In this document: in pieces, positions 51,080 to 59,511 of the stretch
Layout of the letters: each line of letters begins with the position of its first letter
Position numbering within the stretch: position 1 is the stretch's first letter
Assembly (NCBI RefSeq): GCF_004458765.1
Contig: NZ_SPJX01000187.1
Location: 62,001 to 126,000 of the forward strand
Origin: Microvirga pakistanensis
Lineage (GTDB): Bacteria; Pseudomonadota; Alphaproteobacteria; Rhizobiales; Beijerinckiaceae
Length of the DNA stretch: 64,000 nt
Reading direction: 5' to 3'
Position numbers and translations under genes: made by a program
Notes under the pieces: generated by a model
Seen by the model: only the letters and a program-made list of their open reading frames with translations
Told to the model about the DNA's origin: nothing
Databases searched by the model: none

Positions 51080-51289
51080 ATGTCCGACAGGAATGAACAG
51101 CCCAAATCCGATAGGGATGACGAGCTTGGTATAAGACAGCGCATCAGCTTTCGAGATTACCCCAGTACGGGTTGGGTCGTGCTTGCGGCACTTGTCTCGG
51201 GACTGAGCTGGCTGGTCTACAAACGCTCGGGCAGCAAGCGAAAGGGTCAGTCGACGCCTCCGACGACACACAACAGCAGCAGGGGATGA
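51080..51289 (+). CDS. Small single-pass membrane protein, 69 residues
   Basis: ATG 51080 follows GGGGATCC. The N-terminal 30 residues are polar and charged ('MSDRNEQPKSDRDDELGIRQRISF'), followed by one helix ('TGWVVLAALVSGLSWLVY') and a basic, serine-rich tail. An inner-membrane protein of unknown role. The region 50779-51079 upstream holds nothing I can support. Confidence 0.5.
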   Translation: MSDRNEQPKSDRDDELGIRQRISFRDYPSTGWVVLAALVSGLSWLVYKRSGSKRKGQSTPPTTHNSSRG

Positions 51290-51399
51290 TCCGCGCCACT
51301 CAAAATTGTCCGGTGGTCCCCGCTCAAGCAGACATCTGGCTGCTATCAGCCGAGTGCCTGGCTCAACCATCAACAGCCGAATGGGTCGGGCATACAGTG

Positions 51400-51744
51400 T
51401 CAGCGGATGTTCTTGACCAAGGCGAGGAGCAATGCTGCTTCCACATCGCCGTCCTTTGCAGCCCGTTGCAGCACCTGCTGGATGGTTTTGTCCTCACCGG
51501 GCGCATGCCGGTCGCACACGGCAAGAACCTGCTCATACAGACCTCGATCCGCTGGCTCGATCCCCCACACCGAGGCGAATGCAGCCCTGATCTCCTCCGA
51601 GGAGGCGTCGGGGACGTCCGCTGCCACCAAGGGATAGGTCAGCTCGAACAAGCCACCGGCCCCCATCGTCCGTTGGTCCTCCGCAAGTGACCCGATGGCC
51701 CGCTCGATCGCTCGTTCGATCAGCTGTTCACGCTCAACAGTCAT
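51400..51744 (-). CDS. Hypothetical protein, 114 residues
   Basis: This acidic, alpha-helical soluble protein ('MTVEREQLIERAIERAIGSLAEDQ', 'ASSEEIRAAFASVWGIEPADRGLYEQVLAV', 'VLQRAAKDGDVEAALLLALVKNIR') has a GGAGGTG ribosome site before ATG 51744. No family is recognised. It lies just outside the transposase gene and on the same strand, but composition and distance do not show that it belongs to the element. Confidence 0.6.
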   Translation of the reverse strand: MTVEREQLIERAIERAIGSLAEDQRTMGAGGLFELTYPLVAADVPDASSEEIRAAFASVWGIEPADRGLYEQVLAVCDRHAPGEDKTIQQVLQRAAKDGDVEAALLLALVKNIR

Positions 51745-51785
51745 GGAGCACCTCCAGCGGCTGTTATGGTCAGAATACCCCAATT

Positions 51786-53506
51786 CCTGTCACCGGTATG
51801 CGGGATCTTTGCAGGTGCTGGCCTCCGAGAACACGGCCGGCTGGCGCTCGAGCCCCCACACCCACTCGCCCGCCCGCTCCGGGTGTGCCTGGAAGTGGGC
51901 ATTCCGTTCGGCCAAGTAGCGGTCGATCGCCGCCTGAGCCTCCTCAGCAGAGGGATAGTCGCTGTTGTGCAGGACAGCGCGCGCCATGCCGCTGAAGACC
52001 GCTTCAATGACATTCAGGAACGGCGCACAGGAGGGCAGCGGCACGACCCTGATCTGCGGCCCGCCCCCCACCTGAGCGTCGGCATTGTACTTGGCCAGCC
52101 AGTCCTTGAGCTGGTTCGAGGAGTGCCAGGACGCCGCGTCCCAGGACAGGTAGAGCTGACGGCAGGCGGCATACTGCGTGGCCAGGATCTCGATCAGCCG
52201 GATCATCTCGGCTGTGTTCTTGTTCGCGCTGTAGATATGTGTGACCTGGTTCGTTGCCAGCTCCAGGGCCGCCGTGAGGATCAGGGTGCCGCGCGCCTTC
52301 TGCCGTGCGGGGATAGTCCGGACTGTACCAGGAGGCGTCAGGGCTCGGCCGCCCTGCCGCCGCACAATGAACGGCCCGAACTCATCGATCGAGAAGAAGG
52401 CTTCGTCTGCTTGCAGCGCAGCCAGCGTCGAGCGCAGGGTCCGAACCTTCTCAGAGTAATCCGGGTCGGTGGATGTGAGCACCTTGCGGGCTTTGCGCCA
52501 GCGCCAGCCGGCCCGGTGCGTGATCGTGCGGATGGTATCCCGGCACGCAGGGCTGCCTTTTGCCGCGAGAACCTGCTGCAACGTGCCCAGGGTCCAGGCC
52601 GTCCGATGGATGCCGTAGGTGAGCGGCGGCTCATGGAGGATGGTGAAGATCAGGCTCTTCAGGGCATCGCTGTTGATCTTCTTGCGGGTTGGGGCTCGGG
52701 GTGCAAACAGGGCTGCGGCTCCGCCCCTCTCATAGGCTTGGCAGTAGCCGCGATAGGTCTTCGTCTCGATGCCGAGAAAGGCGCAGATTGCCGTCGATGG
52801 CCAGCCGCGTAAGCTGCCGAGGATCACCAGCGACCGGTTGCGCGTGTGGCGGTTACCGTCATGAAGCCGCTCCAGCAGCCCGTCGAGGTCCGGTACCTCG
52901 CCCAGTTCGCACCGCAGGGCGGGGGCCGGCATCTTGTGTTGGAGAAGTTCACGCAGCCACGTGAAAACCGCTTGCCTCGTCAACTCCTTGGGAGTCTTGC
53001 AGCCTCTGGACGATATGAGGCTCTGCCGTTCGTTGTCTCGACACCGCTTGGCTACCCGCATCAAAAGGTCGACGGCGGACTTCCTATCCAAGGGTCCGAT
53101 TTGATCGTAGGTGGCTTCCCACAGCATGCGATCCGTCGGCTTCAGTGACCTGATGTAGTTGCGGACGGTGTCGTACCCTCCCGTGAAGCCCTGCTGGCGA
53201 ATAGACCTGTAGACCTCACGGCAGGATAGCATCGGTGGCTCTGCGCCCAACACCATATCCCGGACTGTCTGCAGGTAGGGTCCGAGTTTCGGAAAGACCT
53301 GTTCTCGTGGACCGTAGGCCACCGGCTGCTTCTCGCGCAGCATCTTCCGGACCATATTCATGCTGACGCCGGTCTCACGGGCGACCTGGCTCCGCGAGAC
53401 TCCTTCGACCAGAACCCGGTATCGGATCCGTGCCCACTGCTCAGGATCGCTGAACATGAGGTGACCTCACGCGCGGCGGTGCTCTTCAGATCTCAACTGT
53501 AACAGG
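51786..53506 (-). mobile_element. IS630-type insertion sequence (approximate limits)
   Basis: The limits are set by a weak inverted match: CCTGTCACCGGT at 51786-51797 and, on the other strand, CCTGTTACAGTT at 53495-53506 (9 of 12 bases). They lie just outside the transposase gene at both ends. No convincing TA target duplication is seen, so the true ends may differ. Confidence 0.5.
51790..53457 (-). CDS. IS630 family transposase with IS21-like N-terminal domain
   Basis: The 555-residue protein is longer than a typical IS630 transposase (about 340). Residues 1-110 ('GVSRSQVARETGVSMNMVRKMLREKQP', 'YLQTVRDMV', 'GFTGGYDTVRNYIRSLKP') resemble the IstA DNA-binding region of IS21. Residues about 205-300 are a second helix-turn-helix, and the DDE core has D358 ('SIDEFGPF'), D440 ('LYLSWDAASWH') and E485 ('FLNVIEAVFSGM'), all present. 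The frame is intact, so the element may be active. The composite architecture is the notable point. Confidence 0.85.
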   Translation of the reverse strand: MFSDPEQWARIRYRVLVEGVSRSQVARETGVSMNMVRKMLREKQPVAYGPREQVFPKLGPYLQTVRDMVLGAEPPMLSCREVYRSIRQQGFTGGYDTVRNYIRSLKPTDRMLWEATYDQIGPLDRKSAVDLLMRVAKRCRDNERQSLISSRGCKTPKELTRQAVFTWLRELLQHKMPAPALRCELGEVPDLDGLLERLHDGNRHTRNRSLVILGSLRGWPSTAICAFLGIETKTYRGYCQAYERGGAAALFAPRAPTRKKINSDALKSLIFTILHEPPLTYGIHRTAWTLGTLQQVLAAKGSPACRDTIRTITHRAGWRWRKARKVLTSTDPDYSEKVRTLRSTLAALQADEAFFSIDEFGPFIVRRQGGRALTPPGTVRTIPARQKARGTLILTAALELATNQVTHIYSANKNTAEMIRLIEILATQYAACRQLYLSWDAASWHSSNQLKDWLAKYNADAQVGGGPQIRVVPLPSCAPFLNVIEAVFSGMARAVLHNSDYPSAEEAQAAIDRYLAERNAHFQAHPERAGEWVWGLERQPAVFSEASTCKDPAYR

Positions 53507-53684
53507 GTCCAAGCAGAATGTGAATCGTGGCTCGGCCGGGCGACTGCGCCCGTTCCGCCAGTACCAAGCTCACGCGGGATGATGAAAGGCTAGCCAAGAG
53601 CCAAGGGCGCCCAGTAATTCTGAGAATTACGCACGCTCGTGAAGTCCAGATTCAACCAAGACGGCGGGCTTCGGGCACCGCGTC

Positions 53685-54473
53685 TCATCCGCGACGCGTG
53701 ATTGGATCCAGTCCGGTTGATTTCACGGTCTCAGCAGCGTCCGCCGATGACAGGAAGCGGATCAGCTCCGCGGCTGCCTCCGGCTGCTGCGCGCTCGCCA
53801 GCACCCCGGCCGAGAACACCGTCACCTGCTGCACTTCGGGCGGAAGCGGGCCGACCAGCTCGGCTCCGGGGATGCCGAGGATCTCACTGATCTGCTGGAA
53901 GCCGATCTCCGCCTCGCCTCGAGCAACCACCGCCGCCACGCGCTCGCTCAGGATGCGCCGGCTTTTCGGCGCCACCTCCGCCTCAATGCCGAGCCGCTTG
54001 TAGAGCTCGGTCGACACGTAAACCCCACTTGCGCTGGCCGAGTAGGCAATCGACGGCGCAGCCAAGAGGGTCCGGCGCAGGGCGTCCACTGTCGAAACGT
54101 CTGGTTTGGGAGCGCCAGCCCGCACTGCGAGCCCGATGCGGGACTCGGCCAGATCGACGCGGCTGTCCGGACGAACCACCCCACGGGCGGTGAACTCATC
54201 GAGCGCCGAACGCGCGAGGATGATGATGTCGGTTGGCTCGCTGCGAGCAAGGCGCTGGGGGATGGCATCCGGCGCGTTGCCCATTGATGCCCCGTAGGCG
54301 CTGACGACCTTCTTGCCGGTCATCTGCTCGAAGCGGGGAGCCAGTTTGTTGTAGGCAGCCGTGAAGCCGCCCGAGCAGATCACCCGGATTTCGGTGGCCT
54401 GCGCCCACGAGAGCCGGGGCGCCAGCGGCGCCAGCAGGCCTGTCAGAACGGCGCGACGGGTCAGCATCAGCAT
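53685..54473 (-). CDS. ModA-like molybdate-type ABC substrate-binding protein
   Basis: The 262-residue exported protein has an N-terminal twin-arginine-like signal ('MLMLTRRAVLTGLLAPLAPRLSWAQ'), then 'IRVICSGGFTAAYNKLAPRFEQMTGKKV' and 'DIIILARSALDEFTARG' as in the ModA/periplasmic-binding type II fold, ending 'FLSSADAAETVKSTGLDPI'. No permease or ATPase gene lies nearby, and molybdate specificity is not proven; such orphan proteins may bind other small anions or organics. GGGAGG precedes the ATG. Confidence 0.82.
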   Translation of the reverse strand: MLMLTRRAVLTGLLAPLAPRLSWAQATEIRVICSGGFTAAYNKLAPRFEQMTGKKVVSAYGASMGNAPDAIPQRLARSEPTDIIILARSALDEFTARGVVRPDSRVDLAESRIGLAVRAGAPKPDVSTVDALRRTLLAAPSIAYSASASGVYVSTELYKRLGIEAEVAPKSRRILSERVAAVVARGEAEIGFQQISEILGIPGAELVGPLPPEVQQVTVFSAGVLASAQQPEAAAELIRFLSSADAAETVKSTGLDPITRRG

Positions 54474-54598
54474 GACGTCCTCCCGAGTTCCCCGCGCCCT
54501 GGTTTCCGACCTTACACCCTCTTGCGCTGCGCCGCGAGAGAGTCTGACCGCCGGACGAACCGGACCTTCTGTACCATAACGCTGCTTCTGCGAATTAC

Positions 54599-54859
54599 GT
54601 GGCTCGTGCGAGCAATCAGGCGCATGATCGGCAGACCATGCCAGGCGTACAGCAAGACCGCGAAGACCTTGCTCAGGCGGATCAGCATATCGCCGAGAGC
54701 GAGCACCGTTCGGCCAGCCAGATCCGTATCATCGAGGGGATGATCCAGAGTGGCCACAATATCGCCCTCGCCGAGGAGTGCCTTTGTCACCTACAGCAGG
54801 ATCTCGAACAGTGGCGTACGCGTCGACAGCTCATCCTCGCGCGATGGGGTCAAGGATGA
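54599..54859 (+). CDS. Small helical hypothetical protein, 86 residues
   Basis: The core 'DLAQADQHIAESEHRSASQIRIIEGMIQSGHNIALAEECLCHLQQDLEQWRTRRQLIL' is a long amphipathic helical hairpin with heptad character. It resembles short coiled-coil proteins widespread in Hyphomicrobiales ('QADRHIAE...' type) of unknown function. The start may be GTG 54599 or ATG 54638. It precedes chaC by 38 bases and may be co-transcribed. Confidence 0.55.
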   Translation: MARASNQAHDRQTMPGVQQDREDLAQADQHIAESEHRSASQIRIIEGMIQSGHNIALAEECLCHLQQDLEQWRTRRQLILARWGQG

Positions 54860-54897
54860 CCTGCCTGCTTGTTCGGGTCCTTTGATGGAGCAGGGTC

Positions 54898-55626
54898 ATG
54901 CCTTCAGCTAAGCGGCAGATGGCGCTTACGGCAGAGTTGGTCGCCAGCGTGAGGCGCGCGGTCGAGGACGCCGGACCCAGCCCCGGTGCGGTCTACCTGA
55001 CGGATGCGGACTACGACGCCATCATTCGGGACCTGCTCGCCGAGGCTCCGGCGGGCGATCTCTGGCTGTTTGGCTACGGATCGCTCCTGTGGAAGCCCGG
55101 GTTTGAGTATGCCGAGCGCCGGATGGCCACTGTTCAGGGCTGGCATCGCTCCTTCTGCCTCAGGATTGCCCGCTTTCGCGCCACCCGCGACCAGAATGGG
55201 CTGATGATGGTGCTGGACCGGGGCGGACAGTGTCAGGGCATGATCTTCCGCGTCCCCGCGGATCAGGCGCCAACTGTCCTCAACGGGCTGTTTCGCCGTG
55301 AGCTGGTGGTGAACCCACCAGCCACCCCGCCGCGTTGGCTCACGGCGCAGACCGCGGATGGCCCCGTTCAGGCCCTGGGGTTTGTGATCGACCGCCGCAG
55401 CCCCTTCTATGCGGGTAGGCTCCCTCTGGAGGAGGTCGCAGATGTCCTTTCGAAGGCCGCAGGGCACTGGGGATCCTGCGCCGAGTATCTCCAGAATACG
55501 GTTGCGCATCTGGAGGAGTTGGGCATCCGGGACCGCAATCTCTGGCGCTTGCAAGCCTTGGTCGCCGAGCGGATCCAAGCCGCTACTTCCCCTCCCGAAT
55601 CGACTACAACATCGCCCGTTGAATAA
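54898..55626 (+). CDS. chaC: Glutathione-specific gamma-glutamylcyclotransferase (ChaC family)
   Basis: The 242-residue protein has the cyclotransferase motif 'LWLFGYGSLLWKPGFEY', the following strand 'VQGWHRSFCLR', 'MVLDRGGQCQGMIFRV' and 'LFRRELVVNP' with the conserved catalytic glutamate, ending with 'GHWGSCAEYLQNTVAHLEELGIRD' of ChaC. It cleaves glutathione to 5-oxoproline and Cys-Gly in the cytosol. The N-terminal 50-residue extension is moderately long. No cation-antiporter gene (ChaA/B) is adjacent. Confidence 0.9.
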   Translation: MPSAKRQMALTAELVASVRRAVEDAGPSPGAVYLTDADYDAIIRDLLAEAPAGDLWLFGYGSLLWKPGFEYAERRMATVQGWHRSFCLRIARFRATRDQNGLMMVLDRGGQCQGMIFRVPADQAPTVLNGLFRRELVVNPPATPPRWLTAQTADGPVQALGFVIDRRSPFYAGRLPLEEVADVLSKAAGHWGSCAEYLQNTVAHLEELGIRDRNLWRLQALVAERIQAATSPPESTTTSPVE

Positions 55627-55663
55627 AGGCGCCTCCGCGAATTACACGGTCTGAAAGGGACGG

Positions 55664-55752
55664 TGGTGGGGAGGGTTAGGACTCGAACCTACGTAGGCTT
55701 GAAAAGCCAGCGGATTTACCATCCACCCCCTTTGCCGCTCGGGCACCTCCCC
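55664..55752 (-). tRNA. tRNA-Tyr (anticodon GUA), probably degenerate
   Basis: The reverse complement has a full 7-bp acceptor stem GGGGAGG/CCTCCCC, discriminator A, an encoded CCA, a long class II variable arm (TGGCTTTTCAAGCC) and anticodon arm GTGGA-TGGTAAA-TCCGC giving GTA. Defects: position 33 is G where U is nearly invariant, the T-stem has a G-A mismatch with one extra base before the acceptor stem, and the D-loop appears one base short. It may be a non-functional copy left by integration. Confidence 0.6.
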
Positions 55753-55977
55753 AATTGATCTCCACCGATCAAAGTCCAAGGCTCTGATCTTGAGCTACTG
55801 CATGATAGGCGAGATATGGCGACGATAGCTGGCTCTTTCGAAGTGCGACGTATCTCTTCCTGACTAGGAGCAGGGCTGACACGCAGAAGGCTTCAGGGAC
55901 GCGTTGCCCAAGGCCCTCATTGGTGGAGTGAAGAATATCCACGGTGTTATCGGTGGTACGGTGAGAGCCGCAGCTGA

Positions 55978-56130
55978 CTAGTCGCAATCGTCATAGTGCC
56001 AGCTAAAGTTTGGGCCGTAGTCCATCTGTTGGCCCATCCAGCCATTAGCCAAGAAGCTGCCGAACAGCCGCTTGACTGAAACCAGGGGGATACCTGCTAG
56101 CTTCGCACTTGATTGAAGCAAGTGGGTCAT
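55978..56130 (-). CDS. Possible small protein, 50 residues
   Basis: ATG 56130 is preceded by AGAGG at six bases. The frame reads 'MTHLLQSSAKLAGIPLVSVK' then 'MDYGPNFSWHYDDCD', a plausible small secreted or soluble protein. No family is known. It is the only candidate gene I see between the tRNA and 57209, apart from the hairpin at 56390. Confidence 0.35.
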   Translation of the reverse strand: MTHLLQSSAKLAGIPLVSVKRLFGSFLANGWMGQQMDYGPNFSWHYDDCD

Positions 56131-56389
56131 GGCGAGACCTCTGTAGATGGTGTCCCCAGCCGTTTCAGCCTCTGCCTAGAGGGCTAAACTTGCAAACTGG
56201 CCTTTGAGCTACTCCGGGCGGACGGCCCATTCAGAGTCTCCGAAGACGCTTTTGCCAGCCAGAGAGCGCCTTAGGTGGTTTCTCGACAGGTTGAGCGCCA
56301 TCGGCTCCGCTGCTCTGAATACGCTCGGAACACTCCAAAACCTGTTCGGTAAACGGCGGTTCGCAAGTTTGCTCGTGACGGCAAGTAAA

Positions 56390-56434
56390 GGCGCCCTAAC
56401 CGAGGGGTCGCTGCCGACCTCCGGCTAGGGCGCC
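56390..56434. other. Long imperfect hairpin
   Basis: GGCGCCCTA pairs with TAGGGCGCC (9 bp), continued inward by CCG/CGG and GG-TC/GA-CC pairs with one bulge, giving about 16 paired positions and a GCTGCC loop. No T tract follows on either strand. It is the strongest secondary structure in an otherwise empty 1.1 kb interval (56131-57208). Confidence 0.5.
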
Positions 56435-57208
56435 CGGGCCTTGGATGAAGAGATTTGGGGGCTTTCAGCCAAGGCATCTGCAACCCGAGGAAACAGACGC
56501 CGCAGATGCAAGACTTGGCCGCTCAACCGTGGCTATTTTATGGACCAATTAATCGATGTTAGGCCCGGGCGTGCGAGACGGTTGCTGCGCTGAAACGCTA
56601 ACAGCCCCAAAGCAGATCGAGGCGGTCCATCCGCGCCCGACTGCCTTGGGGAAGAGTGCTGATCCTCGCTGCTGCATCAGCGGATCAGCTCGGGCACGGT
56701 CGCCGAGGGATGTCATCGGAACGGTGCGATTCGCCCGATGCCCTCGCCGCACCGGCCGTGACGAAATTCGCGAAGGACGCGCTCATCAAGCCCGTGAGGA
56801 GGCTGCCCAGGCATGAGGCAGCTGAAACCGCTCATCGCGAGGATGAGGTGCTTGGCAACGAAAGAAAGCTCCGGAGTCCCGGATGTGGCCGTCGGCTCTC
56901 GTCCGGGCATCGAATGCCCTTTGATGAGGTGGAAGATAAATCCGCTTCTAGCATCGCAGTTCGTAAAGCTGAGCTCATGGATGAAAAATTGATTCTCTGA
57001 AATTTCATGTATTTGTTTCTAACAAATTGCGAATCGCAGCGTATTTAGGTAGAATTACTCTATTAGATGTCGAAGTAAAAACGCTTGTGCACTAGAATAA
57101 GTGGTCGTTGTGCGTAGAGAGCCTTTGGTGAAGTGCATGTTTGCGGAGTGCGATGTCGTTGCTGTTCGTTCCGGATGCTCCCTCATGCAGGAGGGGAGGG
57201 CCTTTCCT

Positions 57209-57487
57209 ATGACAAACGCCTCTCACCAGAATGGCCCGAGACCAGTGATGGTGGTTGTATCGGGCTCAACGACCGGCAATGCGCCTTTGACCGTAGCCTC
57301 CCTCGGGATCCGGCTGCATGTGATCCCCACCGACGGGGATCTTTGGCGCAAATTCGTCCACGGCCTCAGAGCCTGCGAGGCCGTGCCGGCAGAATGTGAG
57401 CCCCTGTTGCGCCAGGTTCTCGATCAACTCGCCAAGACCCGCGATCCTGAGGATTGCCGGCGATCCCCTCGGCCCTCCGTCACGTGA
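57209..57487 (+). CDS. Hypothetical protein, 92 residues
   Basis: ATG 57209 follows GGGGAGGG. The protein reads 'MTNASHQNGPRPVMVVVSGS', then 'IRLHVIPTDGDLWRKFVHGLRACEAVPAECEPLLRQVLDQLAK', a soluble alpha/beta sequence. No family recognised. It lies 11 bases before the HNH gene, so both may belong to one phage-type unit. Confidence 0.45.
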   Translation: MTNASHQNGPRPVMVVVSGSTTGNAPLTVASLGIRLHVIPTDGDLWRKFVHGLRACEAVPAECEPLLRQVLDQLAKTRDPEDCRRSPRPSVT

Positions 57488-57498
57488 TCGGGGATGCC

Positions 57499-57873
57499 AT
57501 GCCCTTCATCGCCACCAATGACGTGGGAACGACGATGCGCCGCAAGCTGACGCCCCACCAGCGGCTCAAAGTGTGGGAGAAGACCGGCGGTGTGTGCGTG
57601 CTGTGCGAGTGTGCGATTGATGCCGTGCGCGAGCGCTGGATTGTGGAGCACCTGAGGGCGCTGGAATTGGGCGGTGATGATGACTTTGGGAACATGGGCC
57701 CGGCGCATGAAATCTGCGCCCGTGACAAGACCCGGGACGATCATCGCCGCGCCGCGCATGCCAAGCGCCAGAAGATCCGGCATCTCGGCGCGGAAGCCTC
57801 AAAGAGGCCGTTGCCGTGTGGGCGAAACAGCCCTTGGAAGCGGACACTCTCAGGGCAAATTGTGCCACGGTAG
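57499..57873 (+). CDS. HNH endonuclease-like phage protein
   Basis: The 124-residue protein has 'LTPHQRLKVWEKTGGVCVLCECAID', a CxxC zinc knuckle start, then 'IVEHLRALELGGDDDFGNMGPAHEICARDKTRDD', the H...N...H core with the further cysteine. HNH proteins of this size are typical phage packaging-associated nucleases. The terminase-small-subunit-like gene 236 bases downstream supports that. No portal or large terminase is present, so this is a remnant or a satellite. Confidence 0.78.
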   Translation: MPFIATNDVGTTMRRKLTPHQRLKVWEKTGGVCVLCECAIDAVRERWIVEHLRALELGGDDDFGNMGPAHEICARDKTRDDHRRAAHAKRQKIRHLGAEASKRPLPCGRNSPWKRTLSGQIVPR

Positions 57874-58109
57874 GAGGGGCGGGGCACACGGAGATCGATC
57901 ATGGGCCACGTGGCAGATCCCATGACAGGCAGCGATCGCTGCGCGCCACCAGGGGCGTGGGCGGCTCAATTTGAAAGCACCTCAAGCCCCGACGCCCGTT
58001 TTCCAACCTCAGCTGCCCGCCCAGAGATAAAAAAGGCCCTTCCGCACCACTCTCAAGGCCCGGTACATCAGGGTGCATGATGATGTGCGGATGGGACGGA
58101 AGGGTGGCT

Positions 58110-58784
58110 ATGAGAAAGCTCACAGAAGAAACCTGGAACGAGATTGCGCAGCAATACGCAGACGGGATCGCCGTCCGTGCGATCGCCAGGACGTTTAACG
58201 TGTCATGGGCCGCGATTATGCGTCGGGCCCAGGCATCAGGCTGGGCGCGCGGCCGTGCGGGCGACCGACGCAGCCACGCGAGCCAGTCGGCGCAGGATCG
58301 GTTCTCAGGGTCACCGCAGACAGCAGGAGTGGACGAGGTGGAGACTGTCGATCCACGGACGGCCCTGCTCCAGCGGCACCGGGCTGCTTGGGCCCAGATT
58401 GACATACTGTGGGACGACGCCTTCCACATTCTCCGAGGAGAAAAACCCACCTTGCTGGAGGATATGGCGTTTGACAGCTTGGAGGATCGTGAGGCGACGG
58501 CGGCGAAATTGATGAACATCGCCAAAATGGCAACCAAAGGCCTGATGGTGGCGCAGGAAGGCGAGCGGCGAGCCTACGGGTTTGACTACAAACAGCAGCA
58601 AGAGGCCGCTGTCGAGGATGAAGCCACAGCCCGTCGTCGGAAGGAATTGGAAGACTCCCTCATGAGGATGGGCGACAAGTTGCGCAGCATAGTCGCGGCC
58701 TTTCAGGCGGCGGAGACACCTCTCCCGGAGGAGGCGCAACAATCAAAGGGCTGCCCCGAGTCGGGCACCGGCGGCGGAGGCTAG
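58110..58784 (+). CDS. Terminase small-subunit-like / HTH DNA-binding protein
   Basis: The 224-residue protein starts 'MRKLTEETWNEIAQQYADGIAVRAIARTFNVSWAAIMRRAQASGWARG', a helix-turn-helix typical of phage terminase small subunits and Sf6-type packaging proteins. The rest is a long helical region ('AAKLMNIAKMATKGLMVAQEGERRAYGF') and a glycine-rich end. ATG 58110 follows GGAAGGG. No terminase large subunit follows, so the packaging role is inference. Confidence 0.6.
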   Translation: MRKLTEETWNEIAQQYADGIAVRAIARTFNVSWAAIMRRAQASGWARGRAGDRRSHASQSAQDRFSGSPQTAGVDEVETVDPRTALLQRHRAAWAQIDILWDDAFHILRGEKPTLLEDMAFDSLEDREATAAKLMNIAKMATKGLMVAQEGERRAYGFDYKQQQEAAVEDEATARRRKELEDSLMRMGDKLRSIVAAFQAAETPLPEEAQQSKGCPESGTGGGG

Positions 58785-59511
58785 TACCGATTGATTGCGC
58801 TGCACGGAAGTGCCGGCCCGGTTTGCGATTCTGCCTCAGTGCTGGACTGTGACGTCTACCTGCACATGGCTCGTGCGCAACTGGCGCTTGGCCAAGAACT
58901 GTGAGGGGTTGCCGGCCACCATTGAGACGTGGATCTATCTCGTGATGTGCCGCCTCACAACGAAAAGATTGGCCCATGCAGCAGCTTAATTTCCAGATAC
59001 CTTCCCGTCCGCTGTAGGAATTGGCATTGTGCTTTCTCCTATGATCGGGGCTGAGGGAGCTGCTGGTGGGTGCAGGCTCCGGAACCGCCCGTGCCGACGG
59101 CGCTGGTCCCGTGATCAGCGTCGGCCCCGCCGCCGGCGCTTGCCGTTCGAGACAACCGGCGTCGGTTGCGCCTTCCACCAGCGTGCCGCGTGACGTCAGT
59201 TGACGCTCCTGCCCTCCAGACTGCTCGTCCGCGGTTCCAGAAGTGGATTTCAACTCCTGAGAACTGAAGGCCGCCCGACAATCCTGCCGACTCAAACACG
59301 CAGAATGGGTCGAGAGACGGGACCGAGCCATCAGCGGTAGAACAGGTCATCCGTCTGGGCGTACGTGGTGAGTTTGAGTTCTCTTACAACCAGAGATAGT
59401 AAGAGTAAGTAATCCTAAGGAGACACAGTCAACCTGTTGACCCCTCGCATTGCGTAGCGGCAAAGTCGATGCCTGACGTTGCTGAGTCCTTCCACAACCT
59501 CGGTCAAAGCT
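58785..59511. other. Gene-free interval before the cyclase gene
   Basis: Long minus-strand frames across 58660-59350 are Pro/Ser/Arg/Ala-rich and lack ribosome sites, so I do not call a gene. The part 59340-59440 is AT-richer and may carry the cyclase promoter. Confidence 0.45.

Noticed and set aside
58660..59331. 223-codon minus-strand frame
   Set aside because: It overlaps the terminase-like gene's end, is Ser/Pro/Arg-rich without structure, and lacks a ribosome site.
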